Shown: piece by piece, positions 44,388 to 53,049 of the stretch
Layout: the number at the start of each line of letters is the position of its first letter
Numbering within the stretch: position 1 is the stretch's first letter
Assembly: GCA_000514715.1 (NCBI GenBank)
Contig: AZWL01000001.1
Span: 186,186 to 250,185 of the forward strand
Direction of reading: 5' to 3'
Length of the DNA stretch: 64,000 nucleotides
Origin: Streptomyces sp. CNH099
GTDB taxonomy: Bacteria > Actinomycetota > Actinomycetes > Streptomycetales > Streptomycetaceae
Position numbers and translations under genes: made by a program
Notes under the pieces: generated by a model
Databases searched by the model: none
The model's input: only the letters and a program-made list of their open reading frames with translations
What the model was told of the DNA's origin: nothing

Positions 44388-46105
44388 TGGTGCACCCCGA
44401 GCTGCTGCGCGCGGCACGCACGGCCCGCGGCCCGCTGCTGGGCGCCACCGCACTACTCGCTGCCGTCACCGCCGCCCACGTCGCGCAGGCCGCGCTGCTG
44501 GCGGTGGCGCTCTCCGACATCGCCCGGGGCGCGGACGGCCGGCTGCCCGCCCTGCTCGGCGCGGTCGTCGCGGTCGTCGCCCTGCGCGCGCTGCTGACCT
44601 GGCGGCAGCGGATCGCCGCGGCAGGCGCCGGGGCCCTCATCCGCCTGCGGCTCCGGGATGAGCTGGTCGGGCAGCTCGGCCGCCTCGGCGCCGCCCACCG
44701 CGTCGCGGCGCGGGCCGGTGCGCTGCGCGCCACGGTCGTCGACGGCGTCGAGGGCGTCAACACGTACCTCTCCCGCTACCTGCCCCAGTTGGCCGTCGTG
44801 GGCCTGGCCACGCCCGCGCTGCTGATCTGGGTGGCCGTGCTGAACCCGGCGGCGGCCGCGGTCCTCGCCGCCGCCGTCGCCCTCGCCCTGCTCGCCCCGC
44901 GGCTGTGGGACCGGGCGCTCGCGGGCCGCGGCAAGGAGCACTGGGACACGTACGAGCACCTGGCCGCCGACTACCTTGAGGCGCTGCAGCACATGCCGGT
45001 GCTGCGCGCCGCAGGGGCCGTGGGCCGCAAGCGCGCCGCGCTGGAGGAGCGTTCCGCGCAGATGCACCGGGCCACGGTTGCCAAGCTTCGCGTCTCCCTG
45101 GTGGACACGGCCCTGACCGACCTGGCCATCCAGGCGGGCACGCTCGTCTCCGTCCTCCTGGCCTGCGTCTCCGCCGCCACCGGCAACGCCACCGGAGCCG
45201 AGACGTACCTGCTGCTGATGCTCGCCTCCGAGTGCTTCCGGCCGCTGCGCGACCTGTCGCGCGAGTGGCACGCCGGCTACCTCGGCGTCTCCGCCGCCGA
45301 CGGCATCGCCGCCCTGCGCACCGCCCGGCCCGCCGTCCCCGACACCGGCACGCTGCGCCGGGGCTGGACCACGGCGCCGGCCCTGACCTTCGCCGACGTG
45401 ACGTTCACGTATCCCGGCGCCGCCCGGCCCGCCCTGGCCGGCGTCACCTTCACCTGCGCGGCCGGGCGCACCACCGCTCTCGTCGGCCCGTCGGGGGCGG
45501 GCAAATCGACGCTGCTCGCGCTCCTGCAGCGCCACCACGACCCCGACGCCGGCGCCGTCCGGCTCGACGGCACCGACATCCGCGACCTCGCACTGGACGC
45601 GCTGCGCCGCGGAATCGCCGTCGTCTCCCAGGACACCTACCTCTTCCACGCCTCCGTCACCGACAACCTGCGACTGGCCCGCCCGGACGCGAGCGAGGAG
45701 GAGTTGGCCGCGGCGTGCCTCGATGCCGGGATCCACGACGAGATCGCGGCGCTGCCCGCCGGGTACGCCACCGTACTCGGCGAGCGGGGGGCGACTCTCT
45801 CCGGCGGCCAGCGCCAACGGCTGGCCCTCGCCCGCGCGCTGCTCTCCGACGCACCGGTACTGATCCTGGACGAGGCCACCAGCGCCGTCGACGAGGCCCG
45901 CGAGACCCGTATCACCCAGGCGCTGCGGCGGCTCACGCACGGCCGCACCTGCCTGATCGTCGCCCACCGCCTGGCCGCCGTACGGCATGCCGACCACATC
46001 GTCGTCCTCGACCGCGGCCGGCTCGACGCGGTCGGCGACCACCGCAGCCTCACCGACGACGGCGGCACGTACGCTGCGCTCGCCGCCGCAGACCTGCAGC
46101 CCTGA
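44384..46105 (+). CDS. ABC half-transporter, YbtP/IrtA-like
   Basis: 573 residues: six membrane helices over about 1-310, then a nucleotide-binding domain with Walker A GPSGAGKST, signature LSGGQRQR, Walker B PVLILDEATSAVD and H-loop IVAHRLAAV. Its start (ATGATG) overlaps the FecE stop. It pairs with the next gene as a heterodimer. YbtPQ and IrtAB are exporter-fold proteins that work as siderophore importers, and their presence beside a FecBCDE set suggests uptake across the cytoplasmic membrane of the same chelate. No siderophore-reductase domain is fused. Confidence 0.9.
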   Translation: MMVHPELLRAARTARGPLLGATALLAAVTAAHVAQAALLAVALSDIARGADGRLPALLGAVVAVVALRALLTWRQRIAAAGAGALIRLRLRDELVGQLGRLGAAHRVAARAGALRATVVDGVEGVNTYLSRYLPQLAVVGLATPALLIWVAVLNPAAAAVLAAAVALALLAPRLWDRALAGRGKEHWDTYEHLAADYLEALQHMPVLRAAGAVGRKRAALEERSAQMHRATVAKLRVSLVDTALTDLAIQAGTLVSVLLACVSAATGNATGAETYLLLMLASECFRPLRDLSREWHAGYLGVSAADGIAALRTARPAVPDTGTLRRGWTTAPALTFADVTFTYPGAARPALAGVTFTCAAGRTTALVGPSGAGKSTLLALLQRHHDPDAGAVRLDGTDIRDLALDALRRGIAVVSQDTYLFHASVTDNLRLARPDASEEELAAACLDAGIHDEIAALPAGYATVLGERGATLSGGQRQRLALARALLSDAPVLILDEATSAVDEARETRITQALRRLTHGRTCLIVAHRLAAVRHADHIVVLDRGRLDAVGDHRSLTDDGGTYAALAAADLQP

Positions 46106-46120
46106 CGGGCGGGAGGAAGC

Positions 46121-47929
46121 ATGGACCAGCAATCGGCGACGCCCGCCCCGCCGGAGGGCCCGCCGCGGCGAGCGCTGCGGCGCCTGCTGCCCGCCCTGCG
46201 CCCGCACCGGGCCATGGCGGCGCGCACCGCCGCCGCCTGCCTGACCGACCAGGCATCCCTCGTCGTCCTCGTCACCTGGCTCGCCCACGCCACCGGGCAG
46301 GCCGTCATCGACGGCACCGCCCCGGACGGCGCCACCGTCGGCGCCCTCGCCGGACTGGTGCTGCTGCGCGCGGTCGCCACCTGGCGGCAGATGGACCTCT
46401 CCCACGACCTGGCCTACCGCGTCCTGGCCCGCCTGCGCGTCAGCGTCTACGACGGTCTCGCCCGCAGCGCCCCCGCCCGGATCGCCAGGCGCCGCAGCGG
46501 GGACCTGGCCGCGACCGCCATGAACGACATCGAGGCGCTGGAGTTCTTCTACGCCCACACCATCGCCCAGCTCCTCGCCTCCGCCCTCGTCTTCGCCGCC
46601 GGTGCGGCCGTCCTCGGCCTGCTCGACCCCTGGCTGCTGGCCGCCGCCCTGGCCGCCGCGGCCGCGCTGGTGGCCCACGCGCTGCTCGGGACCGGCGGCC
46701 GTACGGCCCGCGGCGAGGTCACCAGGGCCGCGACCGCCCGGCTGTCCGCCGACGCGGTGGACACCGTCGACGGCATCCGCGAACTCCTCGCCCACGGCGC
46801 CCTCGACCGCCGCCGCGCCCAGCTCGCCGACGCCGGCCGCCGGCTCACCGCTGCGCAGCGTGCCGAGGCACGGCACGAGGGCGCCTTCGCCGCCGTCCAG
46901 GACGTGCTGGTCGTCCTCGCCCTCGTCGGCGTCGTCGCCGCCGGTGCCGCCACCACCGGCGGCCGGCTCCACGGCGCCTGGACACCGGCCGCCCTGGCCC
47001 TCGCCCTGTCCGTACTCGCCCCCGTGGCCGCCGGTGCCGACGCGCTGCGCCAGGCCGGCACCCTGCGCGCCGCGGCGGCCCGCGTCCACGCCGCCACCAG
47101 CGCCGCAGCCGGCGCCCCGCCGCCCGCACACCCCCGGCCGCTGCCCCCGGGGCCCCTCGGCGTGCGCCTGCGGAACGTCCACTTCGACTACGGCGCCGAA
47201 CCCGTCCTGCGCGGCGTGGACCTGACCGTCCCGGCCGGTTGCACGCTCGCCCTGGTCGGCGCCTCCGGCGCGGGCAAGACCAGCCTGGCGCACCTGCTGG
47301 CCCGGTTCTGGGACCCGCGCTCCGGCACCGTCGAACTCCTGCCCACCGGCGGCGACCCCGTCGACGTACGCGACCTGCCGGACGGGCAACTGCGCGCCGC
47401 CGTCGCCCTGGTCGGCCAGGACGACGCGCTGTTCCACGGCTCTCTCCGCGACAACCTCCTCCTCGCCGCCCCCGGCGCCGGCGAGGAGAAGCTGGAACGG
47501 GCGCTGCGCCACAGCGGCGTCGACCGCATCGCCGCCACCCTCCCCGACGGCCTCGACAGCACCGTCGGCGAACGCGGCGCCACCCTCTCCGGCGGCCAGC
47601 GCGCCCGCGTCGCGCTCGCCCGCGCCCTGCTCACCGACCCCGGAATCCTCGTCCTCGACGAGGCCACCGCCCACGTCGACACCGCGGGCGACGCCGAACT
47701 CGCCGCCGCCCTGGCCACCGCCTCGGCCGACCGCACCACCATCGTCATCGCCCACCGCCCGGCCACCATCCGCCGCGCCGACCGCATCGCCGTACTGGAG
47801 AACGGCCGCCTCGCCGAGCACGGCGCCTGGAACGAACTGACACAGCGCCAGGGAGCCCTGACCCGGCTTCTCGGCACCCCGTCCGCACCGGAGGGCCATG
47901 CCCGCGGGGCGTCACCAACCACCCGCTGA
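46121..47929 (+). CDS. ABC half-transporter, YbtQ/IrtB-like
   Basis: 602 residues with GGGAGG upstream of ATG 46121. Membrane domain about 1-330, nucleotide-binding domain with Walker A GASGAGKTS, signature LSGGQRAR, Walker B GILVLDEATAHVD and H-loop IVIAHRPATI. It is 15 bp downstream of its partner. The helix-rich region and loss of the usual export context agree with a YbtQ-type importer; efflux of a metallophore cannot be excluded by sequence. Confidence 0.9.
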   Translation: MDQQSATPAPPEGPPRRALRRLLPALRPHRAMAARTAAACLTDQASLVVLVTWLAHATGQAVIDGTAPDGATVGALAGLVLLRAVATWRQMDLSHDLAYRVLARLRVSVYDGLARSAPARIARRRSGDLAATAMNDIEALEFFYAHTIAQLLASALVFAAGAAVLGLLDPWLLAAALAAAAALVAHALLGTGGRTARGEVTRAATARLSADAVDTVDGIRELLAHGALDRRRAQLADAGRRLTAAQRAEARHEGAFAAVQDVLVVLALVGVVAAGAATTGGRLHGAWTPAALALALSVLAPVAAGADALRQAGTLRAAAARVHAATSAAAGAPPPAHPRPLPPGPLGVRLRNVHFDYGAEPVLRGVDLTVPAGCTLALVGASGAGKTSLAHLLARFWDPRSGTVELLPTGGDPVDVRDLPDGQLRAAVALVGQDDALFHGSLRDNLLLAAPGAGEEKLERALRHSGVDRIAATLPDGLDSTVGERGATLSGGQRARVALARALLTDPGILVLDEATAHVDTAGDAELAAALATASADRTTIVIAHRPATIRRADRIAVLENGRLAEHGAWNELTQRQGALTRLLGTPSAPEGHARGASPTTR

Positions 47930-48069
47930 CCAGGCCCTTCCCTGGAAGCACGCGGTCGGGTCGACGGACCGGCCGGGTGCATTCCCCACCCCTGCCCGTC
48001 GGCACCGCCACCCCCGCCGGACTCCTGCGCCTCCCGGGGACAGGGCGGGGCCGGCTGGCTGTCGCCGTC

Positions 48070-49350
48070 TCACTCCACGTACGCCAGCCGGTCCCGCAGG
48101 TAGTCCCGCTCCGCCTCGTTGGTGACCAGGGCGAGCGCCGCGCGGTACGCCTCGGCGGCCTCGCGGTGGCGGCCGGCGCGGCGGTGGAGGTCGGCTTCGG
48201 TGGCGGGGACGTAGTGGTTGCCGGGGAGGCGTTCGGGCAGGCGGAGGTCGCCGAGGAGGGCCAGGCCCCGGTCCGGGCCGGCGGACATGGCGACGGCGAC
48301 GACGCGGCCGAGGCCGACGTACGGCGAGTCGGTCAGGGCCGCCAGCCGCTCGTAGCACGCGGCGATGGCCGGCCAGTCGGTGGCCGCCGCCGTCGGCGCC
48401 GTGGAGTGGTGAGCGGTGATCCGGGCCTGGAGGACGTACGGGCCCGGGGACTCCCCCGCGCGCAGCGCCTCGGCCAGGACGCCGGCGCCCTCGGCGATGA
48501 GGGCGCGGTCCCACGTTGAGCGGTCCTGCTCCTCCAGCGGCACCAGCCGCCCGTCGGCGCTGACGCGGCCGGGGCGGCGGGCGTCGTGGAGCAGTTGGAG
48601 CGCCAGCAGACCGAGGACCTCCGGCTGCCCCGGCAGCAGCCGGTCAAGGGTGCGGGTCAGCCGGATCGCCTCGCCGGAGAGCGACCCCCGTACCAGGTTG
48701 GGGCCGGACGTGGCCGCGTACCCCTCGGTGAACAGCAGGTACAGCACGGCGAGCACGCCGTCGAGTCGTTCGGGCAGCAGCTCGGCGGAGGGCACCCGGT
48801 ACGGGATGCCGGCGTGGCTGATCTTGCCGCGGGCCCGGACCAGCCGCTTGGCCATGGCGGGCTCGGTGGTGCCGAAGGCGCGGGCGATCTCGGCGACGGT
48901 CAGGCCGCACAGGGTGCGCAGCGCCAGGGCGACGCGGGCCTCCATCGGCAGCGCGGGATGGCAGCAGGTGAAGATCAGGCGCAGCCGGTCGTCGGGAACG
49001 GCGTCTTCGGCGTCGCCCTCGCCCGGCTCGCCGCCGGCCGCCCCCTCCGGCCCCTCGGATTCCAGGAGCACGGCGGCCTCCCGCAGCTTGCGTGCCTCGA
49101 TGGTGGAGCGACGGATGCCGTCCAGGGCGCGGTTGCGGGCCGTGGTGGTCAGCCAGGCGCCGGGGCGGCGCGGGACGCCGTCGCGCGGCCACCGCTTGGC
49201 GGCGGCGGCGAAGGCGTCCTGCGCGCAGTCCTCGGCCAGGGCCCAGTCGCCGGTGAGCCGGATGAGCGCGGCGACGACGCGGCCCCACTCGTCGGTGAAC
49301 GCCGCCCGCAAGGCCTCCCGCGCCGACGAGGGGCCGGAGGGCACGGTCAC
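48070..49350 (-). CDS. ECF RNA polymerase sigma factor with C-terminal extension (ECF42-like)
   Basis: 426 residues from GTG 49350, overlapping the DGPF-protein stop by 4 bases (GTGA). Sigma region 2 (FTDEWGRVVAALIRLTGDWA; ALAEDCAQDAFAAAAKRWPR) and region 4 (LRTLCGLTVAEIARAFGTTE; AMAKRLVRARGKI) are followed by a long helical C-terminal domain of about 230 residues (LPERLDGVLAVLYLLFTEGY; GRHREAAEAYRAALALVTNE) like the tetratricopeptide-type extension of ECF42. No anti-sigma factor is nearby. In this class the extension rather than an anti-sigma factor is thought to control activity. Confidence 0.92.
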   Translation of the reverse strand: MTVPSGPSSAREALRAAFTDEWGRVVAALIRLTGDWALAEDCAQDAFAAAAKRWPRDGVPRRPGAWLTTTARNRALDGIRRSTIEARKLREAAVLLESEGPEGAAGGEPGEGDAEDAVPDDRLRLIFTCCHPALPMEARVALALRTLCGLTVAEIARAFGTTEPAMAKRLVRARGKISHAGIPYRVPSAELLPERLDGVLAVLYLLFTEGYAATSGPNLVRGSLSGEAIRLTRTLDRLLPGQPEVLGLLALQLLHDARRPGRVSADGRLVPLEEQDRSTWDRALIAEGAGVLAEALRAGESPGPYVLQARITAHHSTAPTAAATDWPAIAACYERLAALTDSPYVGLGRVVAVAMSAGPDRGLALLGDLRLPERLPGNHYVPATEADLHRRAGRHREAAEAYRAALALVTNEAERDYLRDRLAYVE

Positions 49351-50090
49351 GGCCGCGGCTCCGGCTGCGGCTCCGGCTGCCACAGGGGGCGGATCTCGAC
49401 GGCACCGCGCCACGCCGAGGGGTGCTTGGCGGCGATCTCGATGGCCTCGTCGAGGTCGGCGGCGACGACGAGGTCGTAGCCGCCGACCTGCTCGGTGACC
49501 TCGGCGTACGGGCCGTGGGTGAGCAGCGGCCGGCCGCCGCGGACCCGGGCGCTGGCGGCGGTCGCCTCGCCGGCCGGGCGCAGCCGGTGGGCGCCGCGGG
49601 TCACGCCGCGCCGTTCCATCTCCTCGTTCCACGCCGTCGGCGGGACGTCGGAGCCGGGCGGAACGGCGGGGGCGTCCGGCACCGAGACCATCATCATCAG
49701 GTAGGGGCGGCCGGTGGGCGTGTGCGGGGTCAGGTCGGTGGCAGGGGCCTCGGCCGGCTCGTCGAAGTCCTCCCAGACCTCGCGCACCTCGATGGCGCCG
49801 AAGCGGGCCACGGGGTGCCGGGAGGCGTAGTCCGCGGCGGCGTCGAGGCTGGCGGCCTCGACGATGTCGAAGCCGGCGATGTGCTCCTTGAACTCCGCGA
49901 ACGGGCCGTCCGCGATCAGCACCTTCCCGTCGCGGAGGCGCACCGTCGTCGCGTCGGCGGGCTCCCGCAGGCGGTGGCCCTCCAGCCACGCCCCGGTGCG
50001 GGCGCCCTCCGCGTGCCAGGCGGCGGGGTCGGCCTCCTCGGGGGTGGGCCGCGCCTCGGGGTCGACGCGTACCAGCAGCATGTACTTCAT
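49347..50090 (-). CDS. Tandem YCII (DGPF) domain protein
   Basis: 247 residues from ATG 50090 (MKYMLLVRVDPEARPTPEEA). Two consecutive YCII-related domains: the first (about 1-120) has the DGPF motif (VLIADGPFAEFKEHIAGFDI), the second (about 127-240) a changed copy (PLLTHGPYAEVTEQVGGYDLV). Genes for DGPF proteins are regularly next to ECF42-type sigma factors and may be their targets or modulators; here the two are translationally coupled. The usual form is a single domain, so the tandem fusion is notable. Confidence 0.9.
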   Translation of the reverse strand: MKYMLLVRVDPEARPTPEEADPAAWHAEGARTGAWLEGHRLREPADATTVRLRDGKVLIADGPFAEFKEHIAGFDIVEAASLDAAADYASRHPVARFGAIEVREVWEDFDEPAEAPATDLTPHTPTGRPYLMMMVSVPDAPAVPPGSDVPPTAWNEEMERRGVTRGAHRLRPAGEATAASARVRGGRPLLTHGPYAEVTEQVGGYDLVVAADLDEAIEIAAKHPSAWRGAVEIRPLWQPEPQPEPRP

Positions 50091-50315
50091 GACTCTCACT
50101 CTCCTCGGTTCGTCCTCGGCGGCGGGCGGCGGCCCGGGGGCCACATGACAGGACGACGAACGCCGCGGTCCGCGGAGGACACCCGCGGACGAAATTCTCC
50201 CCCATTTCTTCCGACGGCCCCCGTCCTCGCCGTTGTGTGCCGTGCGTCGTCTGGGTGGGCCGGCGGCCGGTGCCGACCCGCGTGAGTCCGATGCCGGCAG
50301 GATGTGGGGACAGCG

Positions 50316-51590
50316 ATGACGACGAGCACGCACGGCACGATGCGCGGCGCGCGGGGCGAGAGCCCGGGGCAGGGACGATGGCCGGTGACGGCCGTGTTCT
50401 TTCTCAACGGTCTTGCGCTGGTCAGCTACGTCGTGCGGCTGCCCGCGCTGAAGGAGGCACTCGGGCTCAGCACCGGCGAGATGGGCACCGTGGGCATGCT
50501 GTTCGCGGTCTCGGCGCTGGTCGCGATGCAGTTCGTCGGGAGGCTGGCAGCCCGGCACGGCAGCGCGTCCGTGATCCGGGCGGCGTTGCTGGCGACGCCG
50601 CCGGCACTGGGGTGCGTCGGCCTCGCCGGGAACCTCGTCGCCTACGCGGTGGCGACCGTGGTGCTCGGGGCGGTCCACGGCACGATCGACGTCGCGATGA
50701 ACGCGCGGGCGGTCACCGTGGAACGGCGTCTCGGGCGGCCCATCCTCAGCGGCTGCCACGCGGCGTGGAGCGTGAGCGCCATCGTGGCGTCGCTGGTCGG
50801 CGCGGCCGTGATCCGCCTGGGGCTGTCGACCGCCGCGCACCTGCTGGGTGTGGCCGCGGTGATGACGCTCGCGGGCGCGGTGCTGGGGCGCGTGCTGGCG
50901 CGCTCCCCCGAGGAGCCGGAGAAGCCGGAAGGGCCGGAGGAGTACGCGCCAGCGCCGCGGCGCGGCGGATGGCGCGCGGGCTGGACGCGCGGCGTGGTGC
51001 GGCTGGGGGTCGCCGGGATGCTGCTGATGGTCCTTGAAGGCGCGGTGCTGGACTGGAGCGGCGTCTACCTCCACGACGACCGCGGAGCCTCGCTGGCGCT
51101 GGCGTCCACCGGGGTGGTGGCGTTCACCGGCTGCCAGGCGGCCGGCCGCGTCGTCGGCGACCGGCTCAGGTCGGCCTGCGGGGACGCGGTGCTGTTCCGC
51201 ATCGGCGGCCTGGTCGGCACGGTCGGCCTGGCGCTGGCGGTCCTCAGCCCCGACCCGCGGCCGGCGGTGGCCGGCTTCGCGGTGCTCGGCCTGGGCAGCT
51301 CGGTGCTGATCCCCATGGCGTTCAGCGCGGTCGGGCGCCTGGCGGGGGCGGGCGGCGACGCCGCGGCGGCGATGGCCCGGTTCACGACGTTCACCTACGC
51401 CGGCATCCTGCTGGGGCCGGCGCTGATCGGGTGGATCGCGCAGTCGGCCGGGCTGGCGTGGACGCTCGCCGTGCTGGTGCCGCTGCTCGGCGCCGTGGCG
51501 CTGGCGGTGCGCCTGCCGCCGGTGACACGTACGGTGCGCGGGACACCGGTCGGGGGGCCGGTCCGGCGGAGACCGGAGCGCCTCGTGTGA
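50316..51590 (+). CDS. MFS transporter
   Basis: 424 residues from ATG 50316 with GGGGA upstream; a GTG at 50304 is an alternative. Twelve hydrophobic segments are visible (VTAVFFLNGLALVSYVVRLP; AVSALVAMQFVGRLAARHG; VVLGAVHGTIDVAMNARAVT), resembling the YbjJ-like or FucP-like group. A Glu/Pro-rich loop (SPEEPEKPEGPEEYAPAP) lies between the two halves. Divergent from the DGPF gene with 225 bp between. The substrate is unknown. Confidence 0.88.
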   Translation: MTTSTHGTMRGARGESPGQGRWPVTAVFFLNGLALVSYVVRLPALKEALGLSTGEMGTVGMLFAVSALVAMQFVGRLAARHGSASVIRAALLATPPALGCVGLAGNLVAYAVATVVLGAVHGTIDVAMNARAVTVERRLGRPILSGCHAAWSVSAIVASLVGAAVIRLGLSTAAHLLGVAAVMTLAGAVLGRVLARSPEEPEKPEGPEEYAPAPRRGGWRAGWTRGVVRLGVAGMLLMVLEGAVLDWSGVYLHDDRGASLALASTGVVAFTGCQAAGRVVGDRLRSACGDAVLFRIGGLVGTVGLALAVLSPDPRPAVAGFAVLGLGSSVLIPMAFSAVGRLAGAGGDAAAAMARFTTFTYAGILLGPALIGWIAQSAGLAWTLAVLVPLLGAVALAVRLPPVTRTVRGTPVGGPVRRRPERLV

Positions 51591-51619
51591 GCGGAGGAGC
51601 GACGGGGCATCCGATCTGC

Positions 51620-52018
51620 ATGCGCATCGTGATTTCCGGGGCGACCGGGAACATCGGTTCCATCGTCGTGCGGCGTCTGCGTGCCCGGGGCACGCACAAC
51701 CTCGCAGGTCCGGTCCGGCAGCTGCCCGAGGGCTCCGCCTCCCACGCCGGGACCGGCGCCCCACAGCTGGTCGCAACCGAACGCCTCCTCGACCGGCGGG
51801 AGGTCTCCCACACCGACACGCCCATGACCGCGGCGGTCGCAGACCTGCTCGGTGTCAAGCTGGTGCACGTGTCCTCCGCGGCGGTTTGCGCCGTCAATTC
51901 GGCTGCCCGGCATGCGTGCCCGCAGCAGTTCGCCACCGGCCTGCTGGTACGGGCGTCGCGCTTCCGGCGGTGGCCACGAGCCACGCGGTCGTGCTGGCCG
52001 GGCTGGCCGGGGGCATGA
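51620..52018 (+). pseudogene. Remnant of an NAD-dependent epimerase / NmrA-type gene
   Basis: ATG 51620 starts MRIVISGATGNIGSIVVRRL, a clear Rossmann nucleotide-binding N-terminus (GATGNIG). After about 40 residues the homology fails, and the frame ends at 52018 after only 132 residues, where a full enzyme needs about 300. A second open frame (about 51900-52125) overlaps the UbiA start codon by 4 bases (GTGA) and could be a displaced C-terminus of something. I read this as a decayed gene. Confidence 0.5.
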
Positions 52019-52121
52019 GGGAGGCCGCGTCCGGCGGGGCGCCCGTGGGGCACCCGCGTACCGGGCCTGGCGCGCCCGGCGACGCCGCCCGCCGGTCTCC
52101 GGTCGCGGTGCGGCGACTGCC

Positions 52122-52955
52122 GTGACCACCGATTCCGCTCAGGCACGCCCCGGACCGTCGCCCGTGCTCGCGCTGCTCGCCGCAGCCCACGGCGGGCCCG
52201 CCCTGGCGGTCACCGCCATCACGACCCTGCTCGCGCTCCGCGCGGACCTGCGTCCGCTCGACGCCGCCGTCGTCACCGGAGCGGTGTTCACCGGTCAGCT
52301 GACGATCGGCTGGGGCAACGACCTGCGCGATCTGTCCCGCGACCGTGTCGTCGGCCGCACCGACAAGCCTCTGGTCACCGGCGCCCTCCCGGTCAGCCGG
52401 GTGGTGCGTGCCGTCGTCACGGCCGCGCTCGCGTGTCTCGTACTGTCCGTGCTCTGCGGCTGGCGCAGCGCGCTGGTCAACGTCGTCCTCGGCACCGGTG
52501 CGGGCCACGTCTACAACCTCGGGCTCAAGGCGACCTGGTGGTCCTGGGTACCGTACGTCAGCGGCTTCGGGGCGCTGCCGTCGATCGTCACCCTCGCCGG
52601 CCCCACCCCGGTCTGGGCACCGCTGTGGATGACCGGCGCCGGGGCCGCGCTCGGCGTCGGGGCGCATCTGCTCAACGCGCTGCCCGACCTCGCCGACGAC
52701 GCACGCACCGGCGTCCGCAGCCTGCCGCACCGGCTCGGCGGACGGCGCTCGCGCGTCTTGGCCGCGGTGCTGCTGCCGGCAGCCTCGCTGCTCGCCGTGC
52801 TCGGTCCCGCCGGTACCCCCGCGTGGTGGGCAGGACCGGCCCTCGCGCTGGTGGCCGTCCTCGCGGGGCTCACGCTGGTCGCCCGCGGGCGCACCCCCTT
52901 CCGGGCCGCGTTGGCCATCGCCCTGCTCGATGTCGTACTGCTCGTGGCCGGCTGA
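52122..52955 (+). CDS. UbiA-family prenyltransferase
   Basis: 277 residues from GTG 52122 (VTTDSAQARPGPSPVLALLA). The two Asp-rich motifs of the family are present: NDLRDLSRDRVVGRTDKPL (NDxxD) and LPDLADDARTGVRSLP (DxxDD-like). About eight hydrophobic helices. It would transfer an isoprenoid chain to an aromatic acceptor, probably the product of the type III PKS that follows 94 bp downstream on the same strand. Confidence 0.9.
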   Translation: MTTDSAQARPGPSPVLALLAAAHGGPALAVTAITTLLALRADLRPLDAAVVTGAVFTGQLTIGWGNDLRDLSRDRVVGRTDKPLVTGALPVSRVVRAVVTAALACLVLSVLCGWRSALVNVVLGTGAGHVYNLGLKATWWSWVPYVSGFGALPSIVTLAGPTPVWAPLWMTGAGAALGVGAHLLNALPDLADDARTGVRSLPHRLGGRRSRVLAAVLLPAASLLAVLGPAGTPAWWAGPALALVAVLAGLTLVARGRTPFRAALAIALLDVVLLVAG

Positions 52956-53049
52956 TGGCGTCGCACCCGCTCACTCACACCGTCGCACCCGGCCTCGGCC
53001 GGGCGCCCGTCGTACCCACTCGTCTGATCGGCCCGACCCGGGAGCCAGC

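Noticed and set aside
44453..47899. 1148-codon minus-strand open frame
   Set aside because: Shadow of the two ABC half-transporters; Gly/Glu/Arg low complexity with no recognisable fold.
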